Shown: piece by piece, positions 7,707 through 14,564 of the stretch
Layout of the letters: each line of letters starts with the position of its first letter
Numbering within the stretch: the first letter of the stretch is position 1
Origin: JAKSUT01 sp045616505
GTDB lineage: Bacteria > Cyanobacteriota > Vampirovibrionia > Gastranaerophilales > Gastranaerophilaceae
Assembly: GCA_045616505.1 (NCBI GenBank)
Contig: JAZLGV010000091.1
Span: 1 to 14,564 of the forward strand
Reading direction: 5' to 3'
DNA: 14,564 nt
Position numbers and translations under genes: made by a program
The notes under the pieces: generated by a model
The model's database searches: none
Told to the model about the DNA's origin: nothing
The model's input: the letters and a program-made list of their open reading frames with translations, nothing else

Positions 7707-10170
7707 TTATTAAATACCTCGTTTGAAAACTTTCCCATAAATCAGACCGTCCTTTAAAAATTAACCATTCCTTTATAAATTCATTTGTGTCCAGATAATT
7801 TTTCAAAATTTTGTCAATAGCCTGTTGGTCAGTTTTTGCTGTAGATGTAACAAAAATAGATTCCATCGGTTGCAACGACAACCGGAAGACCCTGTTTCCT
7901 TTAACAGAACTGTAATAATAATCTTGTTTTGCTGTCATGGAAGCGATTATATTTATTTGGGTATCATTACATCCAAACAGTTTATACATTGCTTTGTTTT
8001 GTTCGTTGACTGCGTTGACATTTGGCAAAAATATCCGACTGGGGCAATTTTCCATGACCGTTGTCATTAAATCTGATTTATTGGCTATATCTTCCAAATT
8101 TTGTGTTGCGAAAATAATACTGGTATTCTTTTTACGCATATCTTTGAAATATTCCCGAAGTTTTTCTTTAAACATCGGATTGTCAAAGAATAGCCAGCAT
8201 TCATCTAACACAATTATTGACGGTCCTTTGGCTGTTTTGATTTGTGTTTCTATCCGATGAAACAAATATTCCAATGTTATTGGAACTATTTCTTTCGTAT
8301 TCATTAGAGTTTCCATCTCAAATACTTGCCAATGGCCTTCTCCGGCAAAATCTTTATTGTTGTCAAAAAGCCGTCCGTAAGCCCCGTTCATTGTTAACGG
8401 CTCTAATGACATCCGGATGTCGTTGTCTTGAACCATAGAGGAAAAATTTGATATAGTCCGTTCTTCTTTTGACATAATCTTTAGACTTTTAAGGGCTTTC
8501 CAAATGGCACTGTCTATTGCCGGAGTTATGTCAACATTCCTGCCTTTCAGATAACTGATAACCCATTCTTTGGCCCATTTGATTTCCGTAATGTCGTCAA
8601 TATTGGCGAATGGTTGAAAACTTAAGCCGTTACTGTGTTCCTCATTAGCCAAATCATAAAAATTACCACCTACGGCCAAAGTTAAAGCCCGTGAAGACAT
8701 ACTTTTGTCAAAGATAAAAACATTTGCATCTTTATATTTCATAAAGTGCGCTTCAAGAGTATTAAGTAATACAGATTTCCCTGAACCGGACGGGCCGACA
8801 ATCATTGTATGCCCTAAATCTCCAACGTGAAAATTTAACCTAAAGGGTGTAGTGCCGGTTGTATCTGTATACAATATGACCGCTCCATTTAAGTGTTCAT
8901 TCCTCTTGTCACCAGCCCACGCCGCCGTGGTAGGAGCGAGGTGCGAGAAATTTAAGCTTGATATAATAGGCCTTCTGCAGTTGGCTTTATAACAACCAGG
9001 CAGAGAACCAAACCATGCGGCAGCATTGTTTTCGCTCTCAACAAATGCTGTAAACCCTAAAGAATTAAGTTGGTCAACAACCATATTTGCCTGTTCAATT
9101 ACTTTATTTAAGTCATCATTAAGTAAAGTTATAGTCATGGTATAAAAAACAAAACTTATTTCATCCGCACCTAATTTAGCGAGGGCGTAAGAAACATCGT
9201 TCTTCTTTATTAAGGCATCTTCATCAACATCTTCTGTAGGTGTATGATTTATAGCTTCAAGAAACATTTGCCAAGGCGTCTTTAAAAGTTGTTTCCATAA
9301 AGATTGATGTTTCTTTAATTCTTTTTGGGCATCATACTTTGACATACAAATAAATCTTGAAGTCCACCGGTATTCAATAGGCAACCGGTTTAAATCGTCA
9401 AATACGCCAGGGTATGACATTGGCCTAAAATTACGAACCGCTACAATCCTCATATGTTTATCGCCTAATTTTGGGCTTCGGCCTGTTGTAAATCCGCAAT
9501 CTACAAGATAATCTGACACGTACATTGTGGGGTTGTAGGCGATGGGATGCCGTTTAGTGGATATAACACTGTGCAAATATGCAAGCATATCTTCACAATC
9601 TAATTCATTAAGAGATTGAAATTGGTTGCTTAACATACCGCCAATATGACGTAAAATGTCCACAAATTTATCCAGGTGGTCATCAAAATATTTTTGCCCT
9701 GACAATCTTTTTTTATTATTTCCTTTAACATCCTCAATAAAAAAATCTGTAATTTTGCCTTTTGCTTTATCGGGCATTTTATATACAACAATAAAATAAT
9801 AATCTGTATCATAATGCGGCTCTTTGTTGTAATATTCTTCCCTGTCGTCTTCAATTTTTTGGAGAAAGGCAGAAGGCATCTGCGATTTTTCGTAATCCCC
9901 GGATAAATGTCTGTGGGCGTCTAAATACAGCGTAACACCTGTAGGCATCATCTTAAATACATTGTTTAGTTGATTGTTATAAGCCATTAATTCTTCCGGT
10001 GTACTTGATGCTGTATCAGGCCCACGAAATTTGAAACCTGCCAATAGATCATTATTTTTGTTTATAATAATTCCGGTTGTGGGCGAAACACTTCCCCAAG
10101 GCAAAGCATATTGAAGATATGGCCTTTCCTCATACGGTTTATTTTCATATGAATATAACAGTTTTATCAT
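7690..10170 (-). CDS. trbE: TrbE/VirB4 secretion ATPase
   Basis: This is the large cytoplasmic ATPase that energises pilus assembly and substrate transfer in type IV secretion. At 826 residues it is close to RP4 TrbE (852). The N-terminal domain has the typical opening LQYALPWGSVSPTTGII. The Walker A motif is GPSGSGKS at 459-466. Walker B is SIIVLDECW at 651-659, with the catalytic Glu after Asp. FATQNLEDI at 687-695 is the conserved motif after Walker B. No frame disturbance is seen. The ATG has AAGGA about 10 bases upstream and overlaps the stop of the 30-residue membrane peptide gene (ATGA). Confidence 0.95.
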   Translation of the reverse strand: MIKLLYSYENKPYEERPYLQYALPWGSVSPTTGIIINKNNDLLAGFKFRGPDTASSTPEELMAYNNQLNNVFKMMPTGVTLYLDAHRHLSGDYEKSQMPSAFLQKIEDDREEYYNKEPHYDTDYYFIVVYKMPDKAKGKITDFFIEDVKGNNKKRLSGQKYFDDHLDKFVDILRHIGGMLSNQFQSLNELDCEDMLAYLHSVISTKRHPIAYNPTMYVSDYLVDCGFTTGRSPKLGDKHMRIVAVRNFRPMSYPGVFDDLNRLPIEYRWTSRFICMSKYDAQKELKKHQSLWKQLLKTPWQMFLEAINHTPTEDVDEDALIKKNDVSYALAKLGADEISFVFYTMTITLLNDDLNKVIEQANMVVDQLNSLGFTAFVESENNAAAWFGSLPGCYKANCRRPIISSLNFSHLAPTTAAWAGDKRNEHLNGAVILYTDTTGTTPFRLNFHVGDLGHTMIVGPSGSGKSVLLNTLEAHFMKYKDANVFIFDKSMSSRALTLAVGGNFYDLANEEHSNGLSFQPFANIDDITEIKWAKEWVISYLKGRNVDITPAIDSAIWKALKSLKIMSKEERTISNFSSMVQDNDIRMSLEPLTMNGAYGRLFDNNKDFAGEGHWQVFEMETLMNTKEIVPITLEYLFHRIETQIKTAKGPSIIVLDECWLFFDNPMFKEKLREYFKDMRKKNTSIIFATQNLEDIANKSDLMTTVMENCPSRIFLPNVNAVNEQNKAMYKLFGCNDTQINIIASMTAKQDYYYSSVKGNRVFRLSLQPMESIFVTSTAKTDQQAIDKILKNYLDTNEFIKEWLIFKGRSDLWESFQTRYLINEKIA

Positions 10171-10259
10171 TTTTTCTTATCCTTATGTCTCAAATAAATT
10201 TTCATGACTAATCCAATTAAAAGAAATAATAAAGGAAAAAAACGACCAATATACTCCAT
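10167..10259 (-). CDS. 30-residue single-pass membrane peptide between trbD and trbE
   Basis: This is a very short gene, 31 codons including the stop. The peptide starts MEYIGRFFPLLFLLIGLVMK and ends with a basic tail, IYLRHKDKKK: one hydrophobic helix (about residues 7-22) with a positively charged, probably cytoplasmic, end. Support for translation is good. An AGGAG site stands 8 bases before the ATG, it fills the only gap between trbD and trbE, and its TGA overlaps the trbE ATG by four bases. I know no named family. It may be a small helper of the TrbD-TrbE membrane complex, or a leader that couples trbE translation. Confidence 0.7.
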   Translation of the reverse strand: MEYIGRFFPLLFLLIGLVMKIYLRHKDKKK

Positions 10260-10269
10260 TGATTTTCTC

Positions 10270-10515
10270 CTATCTGTAATAATGTTTTTTATATTTCCTT
10301 GATTCTAAAAAAACATCTAACCATTGGGGTTCTGATTGTGTAAGAAACACCATAGTGCCATGAATAAATAAGAATATAGATAAAATCTTAATATTTTGAA
10401 AAACTACTACTAATATAGCGCCCAAAATCCCCTCGCAAATTAATAATGTTCGTGGTACGCCCATCCATAAGATAGGAGATGTCAAAGATTGATGAATAGG
10501 TTCTTCAAATTTCAT
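10270..10515 (-). CDS. trbD: TrbD/VirB3-like inner-membrane protein
   Basis: This is a small inner-membrane protein of the type IV secretion core, associated with the VirB4-type ATPase. The 81 residues start with EEPIHQSLTSPILWMGVPR, the typical TrbD/VirB3 opening (PIH-x-SLT-x-P-x-x-x-x-G-x-PR). Two adjacent hydrophobic segments (about 23-40 and 43-58) and a charged C-terminus follow. RP4 TrbD is slightly longer (103 residues). The ATG comes one base after the trbC stop. Confidence 0.9.
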   Translation of the reverse strand: MKFEEPIHQSLTSPILWMGVPRTLLICEGILGAILVVVFQNIKILSIFLFIHGTMVFLTQSEPQWLDVFLESRKYKKHYYR

Positions 10516-10516
10516 T

Positions 10517-10861
10517 TTAGAAAGCTAACATCCCTGAACCGGATGAACTTATTGCATTGATAAATGTTGGGGCGAATTTGGCAATACAAACAGCAAAAGC
10601 CAAACCCATCATTTTAATGGCAAGATTATTATTGCCGTTATATGCTGATACAGCAGCAGCTCCAACCCCTGCAATACCTAAAGTTGTCGCCAATTCCCCT
10701 GTTATATGTTCGGCCATGGAATTAAAAAAACGTATCCAAGGCCAATCAATAGATATTTTTCCGCCGGTTATTGTATTGGCATAGGCGGGGAGCTGAAATA
10801 ATATTGTTGTGGTTAAAACAGCCCCTAATTTCCAATAATTGTTCATTAAAAAATTTTTCAT
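10517..10861 (-). CDS. trbC: TrbC/VirB2-like pilin precursor
   Basis: This is the major pilus subunit precursor. The start is the ATG at 10861, because AAAGGAG lies immediately upstream; an in-frame TTG at 10876 would include that site in the coding sequence. The 114 residues contain a long signal peptide ending at AYA (residue 28) and a hydrophilic stretch with WPWIRFFNSMAEHITGELAT. Two hydrophobic helices follow (about 58-73 and 80-103), separated by the short polar loop YNGNNN, as in TrbC and VirB2. The C-terminal NAISSSGSGMLAF could be trimmed by the TraF-like peptidase, as happens to RP4 TrbC before cyclisation; cyclisation here is inferred from the pairing with traF. Confidence 0.9.
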   Translation of the reverse strand: MKNFLMNNYWKLGAVLTTTILFQLPAYANTITGGKISIDWPWIRFFNSMAEHITGELATTLGIAGVGAAAVSAYNGNNNLAIKMMGLAFAVCIAKFAPTFINAISSSGSGMLAF

Positions 10862-10888
10862 TTTTTCTCCTTTCAATTTTGAAAAAAA

Positions 10889-11878
10889 TTATGAATTTAC
10901 TGGTTTAATCTCATAATCTTGAGTTAATTTATTGAAGCCGTTGACTTCAATAATTTCAGAAATCTTACGGCTTAAAACACCTTTTTTGTCCACTTCGTTT
11001 TGGATGGATACAATAACTTGAATAGCTTCGCCGATTAAGTCTTCAACATCAGAAGAACAAGTAGAATCTTCCCTGGCAAGGGCTTTGATCCTTTGTAATC
11101 CTGATTTGGCATTATTGGCATGAACGGTACACACACCGCCTGGGTGCCCGGTATTCCACGCTTTAAGCATTGTGTAGGCTGCCCCATCCCGGACTTCGCC
11201 CACAATAATTCTGTCCGGGCTTCGTCTCATGCATGTTTTTAATAACCTTGTCATATCCATTCTTAAAAATTCAGATTTGCCCGTATCTTGTTGGGTTATC
11301 ATTGGGCTATAGTCATCTGAAGGACATTCTAATTCACGCATATCTTCCAAAGAAATTATCCTATGCAGTGGGCAGATTTGGGCGATAGAAAATAACAACG
11401 CCTTTAAAAATGTTGTTTTGCCTGAATTTGTACCGCCAACTATTAAAATGTTTTTTCTTTCTTTAATAGCTTTAAGCAAATAATCGGCAAACACAGGGCT
11501 GAGAGTGCCTTTTTCAACATATTCTTCCAACGGATGATACTCATTAGATTTTTTCCGGATATTAAATTGAGGGTTATTAACAATAGGATAAATATTTGCA
11601 TTTAACCGAAACCCATAATAAGGAATATCTGTATCTAATGTGGGAATGTCTTCGTTAATTACCTTATTAACTTGACCGGCAATATATCCTAAAATTGTTT
11701 TAATTTTGTCAGGGGAAAAATTAATTTGAGACTTAATTTTCCCTTCCTTACTGGATAAATACCGAATATATCCGTCATCATTTACATAGATTTCCGTAAT
11801 GTCATTACGGTTAAACAATGTAACTAAATCAGTCCCGCATAACTTATTAAAAGCTTCAATGTTGAACGTCTTCGCCAC
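10889..11878 (-). CDS. trbB: TrbB/VirB11 secretion ATPase
   Basis: This is the hexameric traffic ATPase of the GspE/VirB11 superfamily, working at the inner face of the secretion channel. It has 329 residues (RP4 TrbB 320). Motifs in order: Walker A GGTNSGKTT (148-156), Asp box ISLEDMRELE (175-184), arginines RMDMTRLLKTCMRRSPDR, Walker B RIIVGEVRDG (223-232) and His box GHPGGVCTVHAN (244-255). The start is GTG at 11878 with AAGGA about 11 bases upstream. It overlaps the repaired reading frame of the preceding gene by 23 bases. The frame is intact. Confidence 0.95.
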   Translation of the reverse strand: MAKTFNIEAFNKLCGTDLVTLFNRNDITEIYVNDDGYIRYLSSKEGKIKSQINFSPDKIKTILGYIAGQVNKVINEDIPTLDTDIPYYGFRLNANIYPIVNNPQFNIRKKSNEYHPLEEYVEKGTLSPVFADYLLKAIKERKNILIVGGTNSGKTTFLKALLFSIAQICPLHRIISLEDMRELECPSDDYSPMITQQDTGKSEFLRMDMTRLLKTCMRRSPDRIIVGEVRDGAAYTMLKAWNTGHPGGVCTVHANNAKSGLQRIKALAREDSTCSSDVEDLIGEAIQVIVSIQNEVDKKGVLSRKISEIIEVNGFNKLTQDYEIKPVNS

Positions 11879-12411
11879 TGTTTTGTTCTTCCTTTTCTTC
11901 TTTCATTTCATTAAAATCCACTTCAAGGATAATGCCTTTGGAAATTAATTCCCTATATTTTTTATAGCATTATCAATTTCCGTACTGGCATTACCGGATT
12001 TAATTTTTTCAGCTAAAAGGCCTAAAGAACCCAAAATAATCGCTACATCTTTTAGTGGGTCAAAATTAAGGACTCTAAGACAAGCTGCGAGAAAATGACT
12101 ATAATTTTGTGTTAATACGTTTTGTTCCCTTTTTTTGTCTTTCTCTGCTTGCCTTATTTGCTCAGCCATTCTTTGATGTTTCTTTTTCAGCTCAAGCTTT
12201 TGTTTTTCCTTAAGTTTAGCTCTTTGATGGCTAAGTTGAATTTCTTTAATGGCCTTTTCCATATTTTGATCCAATATTCGGGTTCACCTTCTTCCACGCC
12301 ATAAACTTCCTGAAGATTTTTGGCAAATTCTTCATTTTCCTTGATTTCTTCTTCTGATGGAACTGAAAAATCTTCAGGAAATACATTAATAACATCTTTT
12401 TCATCTCCCAT
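11856..12411 (-). CDS. acidic coiled-coil protein of unknown function between traG and trbB; two frame breaks
   Basis: I do not recognise the family. The firm start is the ATG at 12411 (MGDEKDVINVFPEDFSVPSE), with AAAGGAG upstream. The first frame runs on to 12187 with an unconvincing tail, while a second frame, overlapping by 88 bases, reads to 11945 (KAIKEIQLSHQRAKLKEKQ and on). One extra base in an A4 run of the gene (12264-12267 or 12255-12258) joins them. One more in the A6 run at 11958-11963 carries the frame through otherwise empty sequence (RELISKGIILEVDFNEMKEE) to a TGA at 11856, overlapping the trbB start. The result is 185 residues: acidic N-terminus, Lys/Glu/Gln coiled coil, a hydrophobic patch (FDPLKDVAIILGSLGLLAEK) and an acidic tail. 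The alternative is two small genes, 12411-12187 and 12274-11945. Confidence 0.6.
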
Positions 12412-12438
12412 AATTCTTCTCCTTTCTAAAGTAATAAG

Positions 12439-12503
12439 ATGTATTATTATCAATAACAAATATTACTGCCGATAATATGTATTATTGGTAATAACATTTA
12501 TTA
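12439..12503. repeat. imperfect 27-base direct repeat in the promoter-like gap downstream of traG
   Basis: Two copies, at 12439-12465 and 12477-12503, agree at about 22 of 27 positions, with the shared core ATGTATTATT, then three variable bases, then AATAACA. The second copy also forms a near-palindrome, ATAATATGTATTAT. The gap lies between the traG stop (12515) and the gene starting at 12411, and faces its ribosome site. On the minus strand TTGTTA and TATTAC are 17 bases apart within the first copy. Repeats of this kind can be operators for a transfer regulator, but low-complexity AT sequence is an alternative. Confidence 0.5.
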
Positions 12504-12514
12504 TTTTGGATAAT

Positions 12515-14385
12515 CTAAGAAATATCCTTTTTGTACGTATATTTAAAATTATTGTTATTAGCATGATTATTCTTTTCTTTTATTCTCTTATCCCTCGCCG
12601 GATAAGGATTGTTACGGATAATATCCGAAACATAAGGCGCATCCATCAATCTGTCAGTGAAATAATTATTTTCATAATATTTGACTTTATCTGTCAGAAC
12701 TGGCGGAAAACCTGAAGCACTTATTATTTCCCTGTCGCCCAAACGTTTAATTTCATCACTTGTCATTAACGCTCTTGCCTGTTCTGATTTAGAAATAGAA
12801 GTTTTCTTTTTAAAGAAACCGGCATTTATGCTTTGAGATTCCACAATAATTGTTTCATTGCCTAACTGCGTTTCTGCATATTTGCCTGTATCATTATCAT
12901 TAGGTGCATAAAATATCTGTAAATGACAATTCATAAGTATTTGATTGTCTTTGCCATAAATACCGTTGATTTGCGGCAACCCTTGATTTATTAAAAAAAC
13001 CTTCATGCCATAACCGGCAATATATGACAGCGTAGCTGCAAAACTTTGAAGATTTCCTAAACTACTAAACTCATCCATCAAGAACAGGAATTTATGCTTA
13101 TAAACTGATTTAGCTTGTCTGCCGTGGTATTCACCAATAACTTTTGCATGATGTCTGACCATAAATTCAAAGAATAATCTGAAAATTGGTGCTAATCTTA
13201 ATAAATCAGATGGCGGTGTAACCAAATACAGTGAAACTGGTTTTTTGTAATTCATAATGTCATCAATACAAAAATCACTGACACTGGTATTCCTTGCCAA
13301 AACAGGATCTAAATATTCTTTTAATGCTGTATTGGCTGTAGATACAATAGAACCTAATTCCTGTTCGGCTTTTGCACCAATTTCTACAAATGCCTGAAAT
13401 ATAATAGGATGAACATTTGGAAATTCATTAAGTGATTTAGCATCCGGATAAATCTTTTTGAGGTCTGCTGGTGTAAAATGTCGTAAAACATACTTGTTTT
13501 GCGTTTTATCCCATTCTTCAATATCTATTCCATCATCCGGAACATGTTCAAAACCTTGTAATTTCTCAAGATTTTGTACAAAGCCAACAGCGTTAAATAA
13601 GGGGTTGTTGTCTTTATCAAAAGATTGCTTTAGATTGCCGTTTTCATCTTCTTCAACCATAGGTTCAAAATTTGCTTTTAAGAAAGCAGCAACAGTATAC
13701 AAATTGGGATTTGTCGGATAATTCTCAGGGTCTGCATAATGAGCATATCTGAGATGTAATATGGCCGCCATAATTACATTTGCGGCGTTAGCCGTCCAAT
13801 GGTCAGGTTTCCCTTTTCCTTCATAGTCGGCAATTATGGCCGCTAAATTTTGAGCCGCTGAAACTTCTTCCAGATGCCCGATAGGGATTTCGTCCAAAGG
13901 ATTCCATCTTGCTGTGGAACCGTCATCTGCTGTTGGCTCAAATTTAATAACTGTATGGCCCGTTTTTTTACGGTAACCGGCTGTAACGCCCCAGTTTTCT
14001 GATTTAATATCATTTACAATAACCGAGGACTTCCATGAACCTAATAAAGTAGGAATGATAAGCCCCACACCTTTACCGCTTCTTGTAGGTGCAATTACGG
14101 CCAAATGTTTATTGGTATTATCCCGAAGATAAAAATGGTCTAACTTTTTATATAAATTAAATAACTTCTTATATAACCACGTATATGGATAAACGCTGTA
14201 AAAATTATGCTTTTGGGCATCCCATTTTGGCAAATTGTCCAATTTGTTTTGGATAACATCAATTTTTTTTGGTACTGTTTGTAAGTGTTGCCATCCGATT
14301 CATAAGCAGATTGTTCGTCTTTCAATTTAAAGAGTTTTTCTTTAAGTACATTGAGTTTTTTATCTAAAGCTTTATCAAAAGCCAT
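12515..14385 (-). CDS. traG: TraG/VirD4 type IV coupling protein; frame broken at a T8 run
   Basis: This is the coupling ATPase that brings the relaxase-DNA complex to the secretion channel. The conserved part starts at a TTG at 14242 (575 residues). Numbering from there, Walker A is APTRSGKG (51-58), ARWNPLDEIP (111-120) and the conserved GSIVSTANTALKEYLDPVLA (297-316) follow, Walker B is FLFLMDEF (385-392), and LMTSDEIKRL (492-501) matches the VirD4 C-terminal motif. Upstream, an ATG frame from 14385 encodes a Lys/Leu coiled coil (MAFDKALDKKLNVLKEK). One extra base in the T8 run at 14263-14270 joins the two as QYQKK-IDVIQNKLDNLPK, giving 623 residues, close to RP4 TraG (635). The usual N-terminal membrane helices are absent. 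Ribosome sites are weak for both starts. It is the first gene of the transfer series after two terminators. Confidence 0.9.
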
Positions 14386-14450
14386 TTCTGCATATGCTTC
14401 TTTTTCCTTTTTTACAACTTCAAATGGGGCTGTAACAAAATAAAAAACAG

Positions 14451-14491
14451 AAAAGGACGGAAACGGGAAAACAACCCGACACCGTCCTTTT
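14451..14491. terminator. strong stem-loop, bidirectional terminator
   Basis: AAAAGGACGG (14451-14460) pairs with CCGTCCTTTT (14482-14491), and inside it CGGG (14464-14467) pairs with CCCG (14475-14478) around an AAAACAA loop. T runs follow on both strands: TTTTT on the plus strand and CTTTTCTGTTTTTT on the minus strand. It stands 65 bases upstream of the ATG at 14385 and would block minus-strand read-through into traG. No plus-strand gene in the window would use it. Confidence 0.8.
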
Positions 14492-14520
14492 TGTATTCAT
14501 ACGGAAAAACAAAAGAAAAA

Positions 14521-14538
14521 GAAGCCCCGAAAGGCCCC
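14521..14538 (-). terminator. probable rho-independent terminator of an upstream gene outside the window
   Basis: Read on the minus strand, GGGGCCT and GGGCTTC pair (with G-T pairs) around a TTCG tetraloop and are followed at once by TTTTTCTTTT. This fits the end of a minus-strand gene lying to the right of the window. The stem depends on three wobble pairs, so it is weaker than the neighbouring hairpin. Confidence 0.5.
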
Positions 14539-14564
14539 AATTTCTGGTATAGTTAGCATATGAA

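Noticed and set aside
14140..14385. Separate 81-residue protein from the ATG at 14385
   Set aside because: Only its first 40 or so residues look coding; beyond the T8 run the frame is an out-of-frame reading of traG. It is treated as the N-terminal part of traG.
14420..14500. 26-residue hydrophobic peptide MNTKRTVSGC... on the minus strand
   Set aside because: It has no ribosome site and lies on the terminator stem-loop; hydrophobicity comes from T-rich sequence.
1..14564. CRISPR array, tRNA or rRNA genes, origin of transfer
   Set aside because: No regularly spaced repeats, no cloverleaf with a CCA end or conserved loop, no ribosomal RNA signature, and no convincing nick region were seen.
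1..14564. Recoding of TGA as Trp to explain broken frames
   Set aside because: The breaks are frame changes, not in-frame TGA codons; Trp is encoded by TGG in the intact genes and TGA ends several of the genes.

Overview
This window is the transfer region of a conjugative element from an AT-rich, probably diderm bacterium. The evidence is a P-type (RP4 Trb/VirB-like) mating apparatus, a lipoprotein with a clean lipobox, and strong purine-rich Shine-Dalgarno sites before many genes. TGA works as a stop throughout, so the standard bacterial code applies. The host cannot be fixed from this sequence; a Negativicutes-like Firmicute or an AT-rich proteobacterium would both fit (inference).

Layout. 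Nearly everything is on the minus strand and is read from right to left. At the right edge, two stem-loop terminators (14451-14538) separate the region from whatever lies upstream. Then come traG/virD4 (coupling ATPase), a small acidic coiled-coil protein (about 12411-11856), trbB/virB11 (ATPase), trbC (pilin), trbD/virB3, a 30-residue membrane peptide, trbE/virB4 (ATPase), trbJ/virB5 and trbL/virB6. A plus-strand lipoprotein gene with its own promoter and terminator (5276-5791) interrupts this series. The minus-strand series then resumes with a second trbL-like gene, traF (pilin-processing S26-type peptidase), a second trbJ-like gene, topoisomerase III, an acidic coiled-coil membrane protein, and a small exported His-rich protein. 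The 3' end of that last gene runs into the end of an IS30-family insertion sequence at the left edge.

How the parts fit. TrbB, TrbE and TraG are the three motor ATPases. TrbC is the pilin precursor and TraF its likely maturation peptidase. TrbD, both TrbL-like proteins and the tiny TrbD-TrbE intergenic peptide are inner-membrane parts. The TrbJ-like proteins are exported. Topoisomerase III would act on the transferred DNA. No relaxase and no homologues of TrbF/TrbG/TrbI (VirB8/9/10) are present in the window.

The most striking irregularity is a repeated one. Four genes (traG, the 12411-11856 gene, topoisomerase III and the 1205-442 gene) contain five reading-frame breaks. Every one is repaired by adding one base, and every one lies in or next to an A or T run, the longest of 8, 7, 7 and 6 bases. 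The frames restored this way are convincing; for example, topoisomerase III regains its cysteine zinc-ribbon tail. This is either systematic homopolymer undercalling in the assembly, real decay, or slippage-dependent expression.
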